DNA of 64,000 nt from Chionis minor (GCA_013398295.1 VZSF01007115.1:248001-312000), one strand, 5' to 3'. Positions 22,001 through 34,496 are shown, counted from the first letter of the stretch. A program made the numbers and translations. Notes: generated by a model not told the origin, from the sequence alone.

Positions 22001-23930
22001 TTTTTTTTAAAAAAACCATATATATTTGGAAAAATGTAATCGGGAAGTATGTGTGAATATCCTTGCTCTGCTTTTCCTTTGTATTCTGTTCTCTTTCTTC
22101 TTATGGAAGATTTCATTGGTGACTGAGTAAAAATACTTCTTCAAACTTCAAAGAGCAGTAATGAGTCATAAAGAGGAGATTTTACTATTGAAAAACAAAC
22201 TAAGAGCAGTGCAAATGCCACCCAGGTATTTCAGGTGGCGGCTGCTGCTTTATGTTGCTGTCAGTGCTTACCTAGCAGCTGCATTTTCATCTCCATTCCA
22301 AGACATTGAAATGTGAAGAAATGAAACACTTTTCATTCTAGCAAACTGGTTTGGGTTTGCAGACTATGCTCTTTACCCCTTATTTCAGCCTTTCTGCCCT
22401 CTCCCTCCTCCCCTGCAGCCTTCATGCAGCCTGCCAATCCTTTGCTTAATCCTAGAGAACATATTTTAAGTACTGGCACAATAAAGAAAAAGAGACAAAT
22501 TGATTTGCATTTCTTATCTGGGAGATTCACTTGCAGAATCTAGTGCAGCTTCACTGATGCAGAGGCAGGAGAAACGATCCTGTAAATCTGACATCTCTTT
22601 ATTAAGACTGAGAGAAAAGGGAGTGGGAAGATGGTCTGAACTTGCTACAGGAAATAACACTGTAGGTAGTTTTGTTTGCTGTCTCAGCCCATGTTTCACT
22701 GAAGTTTCCTGGTTGGTTGGGAGATAAACTCACAGTGTCATAGTATGGCTAGTTGGTCCCAGTTTATCCAGTTGCATGCAGCTCCTGCGTCCCCATAGCT
22801 CATCTGGAACTGAGCAGGGGTAAGAGCCACCTGGCAGATAAGCCATGTGTGCTTCCTGCCATTCTAGTTACATCATTTGTATTATTATTTTAATGTATAT
22901 GCGTGTGCTAAGCCCAGTGATTCAATTAGTTCTGGTGAGGTTAAAAGCCAATTTCAGCAAGTTGCAAGAGATGGATCCCCTTTGCCCTTCCCCTGTTGAC
23001 TCCCTCTGTGTGTAATGGGCTCAGGAGGCAAGAATAACCAGAGGAGATAAATCTCCTCATGGAAATGTCTCAGGGCTTCCCCTTCTTCCAGCTGCCAGAG
23101 CAGCCCAGCTCCTGCCTGTCTCTGGCCGCCGTCCCGTTCAGGGTTCCGCTGCTGCAGGCTGTGAGCAGTGACTGTCCTACCCGTCTTATGGCAACCCACA
23201 GGATCCCACTGCTGCTGACATAGCAGTGCCCCTCTGATGGGCGAGAAACGGAGAGGTGAAAAGCCAGTGGCCATTGCTGGCTGGCAAAATTCCCTCCTGG
23301 CTTTAAAATAGGTACTTGGTCAGAGCCCAGCAGCAGCGGTGACATAGGTCCCTTGTTGCAGTGCAAGGGCGTGCTTCCAAGCAGGACACAGAGGGCTTCT
23401 TTAAGCATAATTTTGGGCAAAAAGAAATGAGAACCTGAGAGGTGGAAAAAGAAAAGTGGTAATTGGCTGGCTGAGACGGTTACCTCCTTGGTGCCTCTGC
23501 ACTCAACGCTTAATGCAGCCTCTGAGCTGAACTGCTCATGCCGTGGGCAGCAGGGTTGCCCACGCCTTGGATCGCTGTGTTCTCTGTTCAGGTGCCTCCA
23601 CCGCCTCTCCGGGCATGTCTAGAAACACAGAGTCTGAGGGAACCTGGGTCTTTGAGTACCTGGTTCTTGAAACAAGCAAGAATTGCAGACCAGTCGGTAT
23701 AGATATTAAAGTGCTGCTCCAGGACCTGGTTAAGCTTTTAGAGCTCGCTGCTGCTCTGCTTGCTGCAGCAGTACAGCTGTCCTGCGCTCGCTGGGGTTGC
23801 CCTGTTTTCCCTCAGTGTAAAAGAAGAAATGGACTCTTAAATGGTTTATTTTCATTGCCTGATGCTCCTTTTGCCCCTCTCCTTACATTCTGCCTGACTC
23901 AGCAGTTTCAGCGCTGCTTCCTTGAACTGT
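19027..23930. other. Non-genic stretch
   Basis: About 4.9 kb without a recognisable gene. A strong pyrimidine tract with splice-like signals lies at 20985-21041 and is discussed as a finding. Open frames such as 23543-23932 plus (129 codons) and 22954-23420 minus overlap on opposite strands and have no domain. Confidence 0.6.
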
Positions 23931-24470
23931 GAAATCCCAGGATAACAAAATCCTCGAGGCTGGAAGGGATCTTGGGAGATTGTCTAGGGATGGCTTGAGC
24001 AGGTTGTTCAGGGCAAGGTCCAGTCAGGTTTTGAGTATCTCCAAGGATGGAGACTCCACAACCTGGTCAGCCCATTCCAGTGTTTGACAACCTTCACAGT
24101 GAAAAGGGTTTTTTTTTCCCCATGTTTAAACAGAACCTCCTGTGTTTCAGTTGTCTGTTGCTTCCTGTCCTCTCACTGGGCACCACCAAGCTGAGCCTGG
24201 TTCAGTCTCTTTACTCTCTCACGTCAGCTATTTATGCACACTGAGACCCTCCCAACCCTCCTCTTCTCCAGGCTGAACAGTCCCAGCTCTCTTGGACCTT
24301 GTATGAGAGATGCTGCACTCCCTTAATTACCTTAGTGGCCTTTGCTGGACTCATTCTAGAATGTCCACGTCTCTCGTACTGGGAAGCCCATAACTGGGCC
24401 CAGCATGCCAGATGTGCCTCACCAGTGCTAAGCAGGGAGGAAGGATCCCTGGATGCCAGAGCACTCACTC
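23931..24470 (-). mobile_element. CR1 LINE fragment, older copy
   Basis: Reverse-complement CR1. The 3' end is at the left (AAAATCCTCGAGGCTGGAAG in place of the usual GGTTGGAAGGGACC). The UTR and ORF2 C-terminal segment follow rightward: TCTCCAAGGATGGAGACTCC; AGAACCTCCTGTGTTTCAG; CTCTTCTCCAGGCTGAACAG; and the AACTGGGCCCAGCATGCCAG region, which corresponds to 'YCVQFWSPQ'. The frame is broken by indels and by a T-run at about 24111-24118. It is 5' truncated near 24470. More diverged than the 18.8 and 55.6 kb copies. Confidence 0.92.
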
Positions 24471-27400
24471 CAAAATCATTGCCAGATGTAGGATTGGTTG
24501 TGATCGTTCTGCAGGAAGGCTGTGGAGTAGATTAACTTCAGTGAATTTTCTAATTCTATTTTATACTATACCTGCAGAGCAGTTTGCTATTTGGCCCTGT
24601 ATCTGAGTAATCTTTTCTGAATAACACAGCCATCCGTGCAGGTCAAGCCCCACTGAAGAGTCTGTGATGAGATGATTTGTGGTGCTCACTGGTACTTTGG
24701 AAACTGTGGTTTTTTCCCGGTTTTTCATCTTGGCACCGTTCCACTAACAGAAAAGTCATTATGCCAAATGTAGACAAAAGACATTTTTAAAGTTGCACTT
24801 TAAGGATTTCTAACTTGATTTTTATGATAGACCTATCTTTGAATTCTTACAGAGGCCAATGAATTGAAAAGAGTAATTTTGAGTTTATTTTAAAGTGCTT
24901 ACATCATTCGTGAAATAAATGATGACAAATATTTTATAGTCTTCTTGTGAGTGGGCTGCTAGCCTGTGTTATTTAGAGATATTTGTGAATTGATACACTC
25001 AAGAAAGAGACTTCGTCAGTACTGCAACGTTCAGATTTTTTCATCCATCAAATAGCCATCACCCTATTTTTGTCACTTTCTGTCCTTGTGTAGAGCTAGA
25101 TTTTTATTATGACAGAAGACTAGAATATTCCAGTAGGATTTCTGTGAGTAATCACAGAAAGATGCTTTTTCTGCTTACAGATCATGGGATGGAAAGGTCA
25201 CATTTCCACCCACTTCCTCTTCTAAGCCTCAGAGCAGTTGAGGAAGGGATTCTCTGTAGCAAGTCTATGTTTTAAACTTCATCATCCAGTATTTTATCTC
25301 CTTGTACCAAATGTAATACATATATATATACTTTATTTGAAATACTTCTGTGAAGGAGATAAATGCAGTGTGCAAAATGTAACCATGGCTCAGAAGACAA
25401 ATCCATGAGGTGTCAGAGTCCAGCAACGTGTAGACAACCACCGGGTCTGACTTTATTTGTGCTGATCATACTTTCAATTTCAGCTCTGGCAAATTGCTAG
25501 TGCGTAACATGCCCCAGACTTTGGGAAAAGCCAATGAAGTGCTGATTCCAGAGATGCTTCCTGAGTCATAAATCCCCTTTTCTTTCATCTCTTGTTCTAG
25601 GCATAGCGGTGGCAAAGTCACTTGCTTTTGTATTTAGCATCCAGACTGGTATTTGGGGACCCATGTTTGACACCAGCGTGCCTAACCAGTTACCAAGGTT
25701 CTGCTAATACAGATTGGGTGCTCCACCAGCTACATCTTCCACATACCATGCAAGTGACATGCAAAGTGTCTTTGCGCCTCAGCTAGTCCCTTTTTTGAAT
25801 GTATGTACTCTAAGATTATCAACAAAATATTTTAAACAACTCCAGTAGCTGCTCCATGAGTTTTCCAAACTCCCTGGGAGGCGCAGTCTGTAAGCACAGT
25901 ACCTTGATATACTCATGAAAAAAATTACCTTGGAGCAGCTGGGTGAAAGGTTAGAACTGTTGAGTGTTTTAATCAATAATATATGAGTTGGATGAGCAGT
26001 ATACTGTACTTTGCAGTGCACAATCAATAATACATTTTTATGCTCAACTTTTTAATCCTCAAAAAAACTACATCAAAATTTTGTGCTAGACTGCTCACGA
26101 GAATCAATAATAGACAAAGGTTCCCTTTTCCCCTTAGTAGGCTTTAATGAAATGCATAATTAATTTATTTACTAAATTATGCTGCAAATGTATTACACAT
26201 CTTCTGGAATATGCCAAATGGAAAACAGTGTTTAATATAGTTATGAACGTTCCAAAACTGGAAATGGATGAAACAAATATTAAGGTTGTTGTTGTAGTAA
26301 CACTTCAATTAGTTATTGAAGAATAAAATCTAGGAAAATAGTTTACTTATATCAGGCTGGATCTATTATTTACTATTTGTATTGTTGTAGTATGTAAAAG
26401 CCTCAACACAGGAGCTGTCATCCAATGTACAGGACAAATAATTGTCTCTGGCTTCCATTGGCTTTGCAGACGTGACCTCTCACAAATGTCTTGAGTTAGA
26501 CTACACTGCTTCTGTGAATGGAAATGTGGCACTGGCTAGGAATTGATTTGCAAAGTAACGTGTAAAATTTTCAGTAATGTTCACAAAGGTTTTAAACTTT
26601 GGTTTGCTATGTGATGCAGCAGAGAAAGTTTTATACTATTGAAGTTTTTGTGCATTTATAGAGCATTTGCCATTATGCAAAAAGGAGCATCAAACTTAAT
26701 GCCAGCTGACCAGATTTCTATTTCAGGCTTGAAGTCATTAATTCCTTCTTGCTGAATCACAAAGCGTATTGCTTCGTTAGCAGTACTTCAGATCCCCCTG
26801 GACTTCGCTACTGTTTTCCTGTATCGCTAATTATTTATGATGTATTATTTATTATACGTGATCTATAGGTGCACTGCTGCCATGACTGTTTAGCTCCTTG
26901 AAACAAGATGCAGAAGCTTCTGTTCTTCTTTGGTGGCAAGTTGCCAGCTGTGTAGTATGAGAGGGTTTTTATTCAAATGCTGATGAAAACACTATTGTGT
27001 GCGCATCGTACCTGGCGGGCACAGGCTGCTGGACGTGCTCACACACGGCTGGACAACGACTGGGAGAGAAGCTGGGAAACGTGCAAGAGAGACACCAAAC
27101 TCCATGTTTTCTGGTTTTCGCCCTCTAGAAAAGAAAATATTGCCTTCAGTACTGAAGAAAGATAGGAAGAGAATCAATTTTATTCTCCTAGGGGGGTTGT
27201 TATTCTTTCAAGCTCAGGTCTGGGAAAGTATAAAAAAATGTGTCCTAGCAGAGCTGGGATAGGTGTGTATAGTATGAATAGTGTGCTTACCTTGGCGGTC
27301 TGGTGGGGATCTTGAGGGTTTTTTGGTGCTATTTTGTAAGGTGTAGCATTAGGCAGGGACCTTTTGACTCCGTTACAATGAGTAGCATGTCATCAACGCA

Positions 27401-29735
27401 ACTGGTAGTCACTAAAAATTCCCCTTGTGTGCGATATCTGTGTGTGATCACAGGAGTGTGTTGGGAATGGCCCTGCTGTAGTAACAGAAAAAGATGTTTT
27501 CTGTATTAAACACCAATAACGACAACGTGGAAGTGGAGTTAGTGAATGCTGCGACTTTACCATTATAAAAGCCCCCAGAAACCAGGATGCAAGGATCCCT
27601 CAGCAGAGTGTCTGCCTGCAAATGTGGGTAGATATTTTTGAGGTTTTGGCTGGATCTGGGCCAACTCTGGTGGAAGCTTCCCTGTGGAGAACTGAACAGC
27701 AGAATTCAACTTTTTCTTCACAAACACAACAGAACAGTAAAAGCCAGTTTCTCCCAGGCTGGGCTTGGTACCTTAAGATAAAGATGTATTTCCTTATCAC
27801 TGCTCGCAGCTACTTCATTTCCCATGTACAACAATTTCTGTAGAACTCCATAAAACTGTCAACTAAAATACTAAGAAAACAAATGTAGGTGGTGCTGAAG
27901 GTAGGAAATAAAAACAACTAAGAACTTCTCACAAAGTATTTTCTCTGTTTCGTAGGCTGCTTAATCATTTTCTCTGAAACTCCATCGCAGGGACATTATG
28001 AAAATGTAGCTTTTTATGCCATTTGTGTCTCTGAGAGAGCATCCCCCAGCTGGCACCGTGATTGCAGACCCGTCCAGGACAGGCTGATGCTGATAGCTCA
28101 GGCACCACCAGCAGGAAGAGAGCCGAGTCCCTGCCCGCTGGGGTTGAGGTCATCTTGACCCGGAGCGTTGCCTCTCCTGCCTTTCTGGAGGGTGTCACTC
28201 AGGTAGTCGCTGCCGTGCCGCTTAGGAATGAAACCCTTGGTTTCCTTTATGACACTGGAGAGACAAACACCCCCGGAGTATGACTCAGTCTCCAATCTGC
28301 TAATTTTCTGGAGGTGTCTGCCTATCTGCATTTACTATTGAGGGAGTACAAAATGACTGTTCTCCTAAATTAGGTATTCTGCTCAGATGTTTCAAGCTGG
28401 AAGAATGAATCTGCATTTAAGTCTTGAATATCCTTATAAAGGGTAGGCTGAACTTGCCGTCGTTCTCCAACTTAGTTGAAGTCAGTCTTAGTGTGCCTGC
28501 ACATCAGCTCTGATTCCAGTGTGGAAAACGCAAGCACGGAACAACTGCGTATCCACGTGGATGTGGCTGCACACGGGTAGCAGTGACAGCCGTGACACAC
28601 AACGAAGTTGAGAACAGGTGTGTCTCCTGTTGAAGTTGGGGAAGGGGGACAAAGATCTGACGCCCTTGTGTAGGTAAATGTGATAATTCCCAAGAATGAG
28701 ATTCTCTTGCATCATTACATTCAGCAGTCTGTTATGTATGTGTTATTCCTGTCTGGTAATAAAATGTTTTCACTTGTGTGATGCTGAGTGTAAAGTCACC
28801 TGAAGCCAATGGAAGTTAAACTCGAGTCGCACCTTGCAAGACCAAGACCTTTATGAGGTGCAAGGAATTAGCAGTAATTATTTCCAAAAAGTTTGGTATG
28901 TGAGTACTCGTTCCTGGGGCCTGCAAGACTTTTTCCTCCTCTTAAAAAAAAGAGAACATAATTAATTACCAATATCATCCTCTTAAAAAAAAAAAATAAA
29001 ATTCCTTGATGCCTGTCATTCTGTAGCCAGAGGGAGGAAAAACATGTCTTTAAGTATTGCAATACAAACATTTGCCTTAATCCTGAAGGTTAACGAAATA
29101 AACTGGATGTTTTTGTCACTTTTGGGTTTTGTGCTAGTTGTAAAGTCTGAAGAAAGTGCAACTCACTCTGGCAGATGGGATGGAACTTGTGAGATCCCTT
29201 GGTGCTTTGCAGCGAGCTTTGCATGGCTGGTATCTAAAGCATCACCTCCTTGTAACTAACGGCAAATCTCTCCCTTTAGTCCCTCTGTTTTCTTCTTTCC
29301 CCATCACAGTTGTTTTCCTGACCACTCTGATTACTTGTATTCGTTTTTATCTTCTTAAAAATGCTGACCAAGGAGCTTTCTCTTGATTGATATCTCTCCC
29401 AAGTGACTTCCCACAGTGATTATTGTGGAATTAATCATTTGACTCCATCAGCAGAAAGACCCCTGTGTTGACATTTAGCAGATGCATGTCATCATTATTA
29501 TTGCACGCCAACAAATTTATTTGGGGTTGAACGATAGCAGTAGATGTTATCCGGAAGAGCTAGTTTGCAGCGGAGTTGCTTTTGTTTGATCGCCGAGGTT
29601 AAAATTCCTCTCAGCAGCACTATTGCCTGATTGCTGGGTACTGCAAATTCAGGAGAATTGGAGCTGTTTGCATGTAGCGGATAGACTGTGGTGATTCAGC
29701 AGATATTCTGCCTTTGTTCTTTTTGCAGCATTCCT
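24471..29735. other. Non-genic stretch
   Basis: About 5.3 kb without a recognisable gene. It holds a short TA run at 25318-25334, an AT-rich block at 26090-26340, and a GC-richer part at 28020-28280 with overlapping open frames on both strands that I cannot match to anything. A possible weak copy of the old palindromic amniote repeat lies at 28799-28842. Confidence 0.6.
25318..25334. repeat. Short (AT)n tract
   Basis: ATACATATATATATACTTT-type dinucleotide run. Confidence 0.75.
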
Positions 29736-29785
29736 CCCCCCCCCCCCCCCCNNNNNNNNNNNNNCTCCCCCCCCCCCCCCCCCCC
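29736..29785. repeat. Poly-C homopolymer interrupted by an assembly gap
   Basis: Sixteen C (29736-29751), then 13 N (29752-29764), then C, T and nineteen C (29767-29785). The gap lies wholly inside the C run, so it is a sequencing failure in a homopolymer and the true length is unknown. Frames read through it only yield glycine or proline runs and are not genes. On the minus strand it is a long G run that could form quadruplex-type structures. Confidence 0.97.
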
Positions 29786-30959
29786 GAAAACCTACTTTTC
29801 CTACTTTGCCCATGGAGAGACAACCTATTTTATTTCTTTTAACCGCATCCAAATGACGCCTCCTGAGACCTCGGCGTGGGGGGGAGAAGGCCTATTGTTA
29901 GTTATAGCCCACTCTCTCTGAGACATATTTTGTGAAATCAAGGGCTGGTAAAGTCAGATGACTTCACTTGCTTCTACCTTACTTTTCAGTCCTAACTTTG
30001 CATCCTCTAAACGAGAGAGGGGAGGAAAGGCTAAATAATGTTGCCCAAGTACTTGGGGAAGTAGAAATATGGCATTGCTGGATCTAGAAGCTTTCTGCTG
30101 TGTTTTGGACGTGCATGCTGAACCTGTACCTGCGATGAGAGCAAAGGTTCTGAGCTCCGTGTCCATCAACGCTTTGTTTACCTTAGGGAGAGAAAAATGT
30201 GTGGTCCCACATCACCTTCTAACCTGGAGCAGGATTTACCAGTCAGCTTAAGCTGGTCTAAAGGTGCACCACTGTGGATGGGGACAGTCCAGTACAGCTC
30301 TGTGCTGGCCATTACTCTATCCTGTCATCTGTGTTGCTTTAGCGACCCGATTATTCTGCAGCGGGTCAGGGCAGCTCAATGGTCTGGCTGAAAAGAAGCC
30401 CATGCTTTGGGTTTAGTTCCAGCGGTCGGTCGCCCCTGTGAGAGGGAAGAGGTGACGCTCTGCAGGTTCCTCCTGCCCGGGGTGGTGGGGCGGGCGTGCT
30501 GGTTCTGCAGCACCCTGGTCTTAGATCTGCCATGGCCGCATGAGAAATGGCAAATTTAGGTGTCTGAAGTGGGAATGCTGACTCTTTAAATAGCCGGTAG
30601 GCACAAGGATTCCTTTCGAAGCTTTTTCAGTGTAACTATCTTCAGCAGCGATCTATTAATAGCCTGCTAATTTAGAGAAGTACCAGTGGCAATTAACATT
30701 ATGTAGTGACACCCTTTCAAGGGTGGAAGTGCTTATTCCTGCAGTGATTATGTTATTGCCGAGCACAGCTTTTGCTGGTATGTGTTTGTTCGTGCAGCAC
30801 TGGACTTAATCAGGAGCTGTGAAATCTCTATCAAGTGAGGAGTTCTGTGAAAGCATTGATGGTCCTTTTTTTTAAAAAAAAAAGTATATATATAGTTTTG
30901 CTGGTCAGTTGTTCCACAGTAAAGCTGCGTGAGGAAGGCAGCTGGACTGCTGTATGACC

Positions 30960-31225
30960 CAGGCAATCTCCCCCAATCGCTCCCAGGGAATAGGGGTGGT
31001 GGGAGGCAGGGCTCCCTTGGGAAGCCCTTTGGGACCCCCCCGCCGTGTGCCCGGGTGCTGCATGGAGATGGTGTCGTGGTGCTCCATGTGCTGCTCCCGC
31101 GGGTACTCACCCATTTCAAACGCACCCTCATCTCCTGCTCTCCCTCAAGTCGCCCAAGTGCGGCGGCCCCGGGGCTGACTGGCGGGACAGAGCTGGATTA
31201 CAGCGCTCTGCAGACTTCGCCGGCC
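30960..31225. promoter_or_regulatory. CpG-rich patch
   Basis: About 16 CpG in about 265 bp (CCGCCGTG, CCCGCGGG, GCGGCGGCCCCGGGG and others) inside AT-rich surroundings. Open frames up to 127 codons cross it on both strands, as expected from the composition. It may be a small CpG island; no transcript evidence is available from sequence. Confidence 0.28.
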
Positions 31226-31439
31226 AGATTAAAGTACTTGGAAGGATCAGTCTGGCTCATGAGCTGCGTTTTTGACATTCTTGTTGTGGAAAAGTATTAG
31301 GAGTTGTAAGAAGGACTAATGTGGGCTTACATTGTACAATTTGGTGTTCTAACTTCTTTAGTAGGGAAAGTAGAATTTGAAATAGTCACACTATTTTTGT
31401 CTGTTGGTTTTTGCGCTGCAGCAAATGCCTGTTATGTCT

Positions 31440-31700
31440 CCTGCATTGAAAAGCAAACCCCATTCCCCCATAATAACCATTCAATTAGTCTCATCTCCTC
31501 GGCTTCCATTTTCCAAGCAACTTAACAAGATGAGACAAATCCTTCAAATTGCACTTACATTATAAACGCTGCCAATGAGTCTTGAGCAGGCAGAAAAGCT
31601 AATGGGACAATCTCAGTTCAAAGAAAGCTGGTTAACAGCAAATGCATTTCACTTTATAAACGAACAATGGCAGGTAAAGACGTGTGTCTGCATAATATAG
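31440..31700. promoter_or_regulatory. Repeat-free motif-rich block, candidate enhancer
   Basis: About 260 bp of non-repetitive sequence with homeodomain-like ATTCAATTAG (about 31480), GCAAATGCAT (31638-31647) and a SOX-type AACAATGG (31663-31670). It resembles vertebrate conserved non-coding elements in texture, with balanced composition and no decayed repeat. Conservation was not tested. Confidence 0.22.
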
Positions 31701-31734
31701 TTCTCACCTGTAAAATGTTTTCCATCTGGAGATC

Positions 31735-31880
31735 TCGATGTACCTTGCAAAGAGATGTGAGTAATGTTCTACTTCTGCGGCATGAGGAAAGTGAAGGACA
31801 AGCCTGAAGTAACTTCCTAAGAACATACTGCTGTCAGTGGGAGAGTTCTGTGGCTAGGTGTCAGGTTTGTTTGTCTTGGG
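31735..31880 (-). mobile_element. MIR-like SINE relic
   Basis: GGCATGAGGAAAGTGAAGGA, then GAAGTAACTTCCTAAGAACA and CTGTCAGTGGGAGAG, line up with the reverse complement of the MIR core (ACAGATGAGGAAACTGAGGC, GTTAAGTAACTTGCCCAAGG, CAGTGGCAGAG). It is on the opposite strand to the copy at 7.9 kb. Heavily diverged; boundaries approximate. Confidence 0.55.
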
Positions 31881-34024
31881 CATCTTCCATCTTCACCACC
31901 ACTGGTGAATCAGCCTTGAACAGATTTATGAAATATTGTGTCCCCTTTGCAGTAAGAAGGTGTTACTGGCCTCACTGTGCACATGAGGTATGATGGGAGG
32001 CTTCAGTAGGGTGTAGGTATCAAAGAAAGGCCCATGGAAAGTTTATTCTCCAGCACCATGTGAAACTGGGCTTCTTTCTCAGGCTGGAAATGGGAGATGT
32101 GCTTCGGAAGAGTGCCTGGCCTGGGAGAGAGAGGTGCGTTCCTCCTGCCCGAGTACACTGCAGCACAGGTCATGTCTCCTTCCCCGGGCAGGCATGGTCT
32201 GAGCAGGTCTAACCTGTGCTGCCCAGGAGACCTTATTTAAGCTCATAAGAATGGGAGCTGTGACAGGGCTACAAAACCCAGCGTGGCTTGTATACCCTGG
32301 TTTCGCCCGCTTGCAGAAACTGCTCCTTCGCTGCCTGCTCTCAGGACCAGCTGCACTGAGTGCCGTCAGGCACAGCCCGGTGCCGTGAGAGTTCCCATGG
32401 CTGTGGAGTTTTGCTATTACTCCTGTAGAGACAGATCTCTAGATTAATTATTCAAGGAAGATTACTGGTGATAAATCCCATGCAGGTTCTGATGGGAGCT
32501 TTCACATTTTGTACAGTGTAGTACAGGGACATAACAGGATCAACCATACCCTGTTGTTCCCTATCAAAATAACTTTTGAGGGTACGGCAGATGGAAGGAG
32601 CAGTTCACTGCTCTGCACACCTATTGAAATCTCTGCACCAGCAGGTGACACATCGATGGACCGGCCTTGAGTTCAGTTTCAGGCACTGTGCTAGAAGGTG
32701 GGAGGTCCGACACCTGGAGGTGCTTCACTGGGTTTAAGGTTCTTCCCTGCCAAACATCTCACTTGCTTCTGTTCATTTTAGTGCGAAGTTTGATGGAGGA
32801 TGTGGAAGTGGTGGGACCTTATTCCTCTGTCTAAGGAAAAGATGGGGATAAATGCCACCCATACCAATATCAGGCACCGGATGATTCTCTCCATTACCTC
32901 CCTCATTTGAAAGTACCTTTCTTTATCTCCTCTCTCTCTATTTTCTATATGAAGATTACGGCTTCTTGGGGAAACTTTTTTTTTTTTTAATTTTTTTTAG
33001 TGCCTTGCAACATTTAAATGGCTTGGAGAACTCTCCAGCTGGTTAATAAGCAAACATGTACATCCAACTGGTCAGTGTATATAGGTAGCTTGGAATGGTC
33101 TATAGGATGTGCAGCACTTGCCTGGCTGCTGGCTAGGGGATGCGCAAAGCAGATGACAGCATTGTTGCTAGGGGAAGAACATGAGACAACTAGATTTATT
33201 AGAGAACATCATAATCAGAAGGAACTGGGATAACTGTGGTGCAAAAATGGCAAAACAAATTGATAGAGGGCAAAACCTATAGGAAATGTAAGTTTATTAG
33301 CTCTGCTCTTCTTTCGCACAGCAGCGGCAGAAGTTTAGAACTGACCCCAATGTCTTTGGTAGAAGAAAAGAAAAACCCTGCCAAAAAACAAACCCAAACC
33401 CCAGGCTGCAGTTTGAGAATTAGCTGTGCCACCCGCGGGTCTTTTTCATTTTCTTGTATTAGGTTTTCCTTAACTTTTTCTATGTAAATGTATACAGATA
33501 TTTTGGGCTGATTTTATAGGTTGGGTCAAGCAGGCTGAACAGCATAGGCAATGAGGATAAAATAGTATAAAGAGGATGTTATCTTGATATTTGCATCATC
33601 ATCTTATATGAAACTTGGCATTCTGCTGGATTTCATCTTTGTGTTCATTGCTTCAGTCATCAAATTGCTCCATTTTTAAAAAAAAACTTTTTGAGTGAAT
33701 GTGGACATTTAAATTTAGCATTAGAGGTCATTTAACAATATTTCTGAGACTTCAGCTGCTTACTTTTCTGCTCTTAAACTTTCCAAGTTTACGGTTCTTG
33801 CCCTATGCTTTGTGAATGCTAAAAATTTACATGAGTTTCAAAATGGATTGGTTAGCTCCCTGCTAATTTTTCTTCATTTATAGCCATTTCTGGTTCAAGG
33901 GGGTTTAGCTGCAGACTGCTGGACTCTGGGTGGGTATCCAGCGGTTGTATTACCAGGTGTTTTCTCTGTTGTGCTCTTCCCTGGGCTATCAGTGTTCGTT
34001 ACTGGCAACGGCCACTACCAGTTT
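31881..34024. other. Non-genic stretch
   Basis: No gene recognised. An 11-bp perfect inverted repeat lies at 32160-32222, and a T-rich run at about 32979-32999. Frames at 33018-33233 and 33236-33487 are short and unrecognised. Confidence 0.6.
32160..32222. repeat. Inverted repeat, 11-bp arms
   Basis: GCAGCACAGGT (32160-32170) is exactly complementary to ACCTGTGCTGC (32212-32222), with a 41-base spacer. It would fold as a hairpin in single strands. No transposon or terminator context is visible. Confidence 0.8.
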
Positions 34025-34285
34025 TCACAGAATCACAGAAAGTTAAGGGTTGGAAGGGACCTCCTGAGATCATCTGGTCCAGCCCCCTGCCAGAGCAGGT
34101 CCACCTACAGCAGGGGGCACAGGATGGCGTCCAGGCGGGTTGGGAATGTCTCCAGAGTCGGAGACTCCACCACCTCTCTGGGCAGCCTGTGCCAGCGCTC
34201 TGCCACCCTCAAAGGAAAGAAGTTCCTCCTCATGTTGAGATGGAACCTCCCATATTCGAGTTTATATCTGTACCAGTTTCTGATG
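34025..34285 (-). mobile_element. CR1 LINE 3' end
   Basis: Reverse-complement CR1. The left end is TCACAGAATCACAGAAAGTT, then GGTTGGAAGGGACCTCCTGA, GGAGACTCCACCACCTCTCT and CATGTTGAGATGGAACC. The minus-strand frame is open over the last part of ORF2 and reads [52 protein letters not shown], matching the CR1 C-terminus with moderate divergence. It is 5' truncated near 34285. Intermediate age between the 18.8/55.6 kb copies and the 23.9 kb copy. Confidence 0.95.
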
Positions 34286-34496
34286 AAACCTTTCCACATC
34301 ACGTTTAAATCCACTCATCAAAAATAGAAGAGAAAAACCACAAACTGATCAAGAAATTGCTAGCCTTTTCCCCCAAACCTTTCTGCCTCCCCCTGCTCTG
34401 TGTCTGGAGGTATTTCCCTTTCTTCAAGCCAGCTCACAAACCCCAGAGCTGTTTCTGGGAGCCAGAGAAGAGGGGCTATCTGCTCTGATAGCCTCT

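Larger units (their letters stand above)
29786..31734. other. Non-genic stretch
   Basis: No gene recognised. The CpG-rich patch at 30960-31225 and the repeat-free block at 31440-31700 are listed separately. The remainder is unique-looking sequence. Confidence 0.6.

Noticed and set aside
23543..23932. 129-codon plus-strand frame
   Set aside because: No domain, leucine/alanine-rich from GC composition, ends at the CR1 boundary, and competing frames lie on the other strand nearby.
29620..29921. Open frames on both strands through the N gap, giving glycine or proline runs
   Set aside because: They exist only because the C/G homopolymer and the Ns contain no stop codons; there is no coding signal either side.
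30748..31300. Long frames on both strands (123 and 127 codons)
   Set aside because: They cross the CpG-rich patch in opposite directions and share no exon-like edges.
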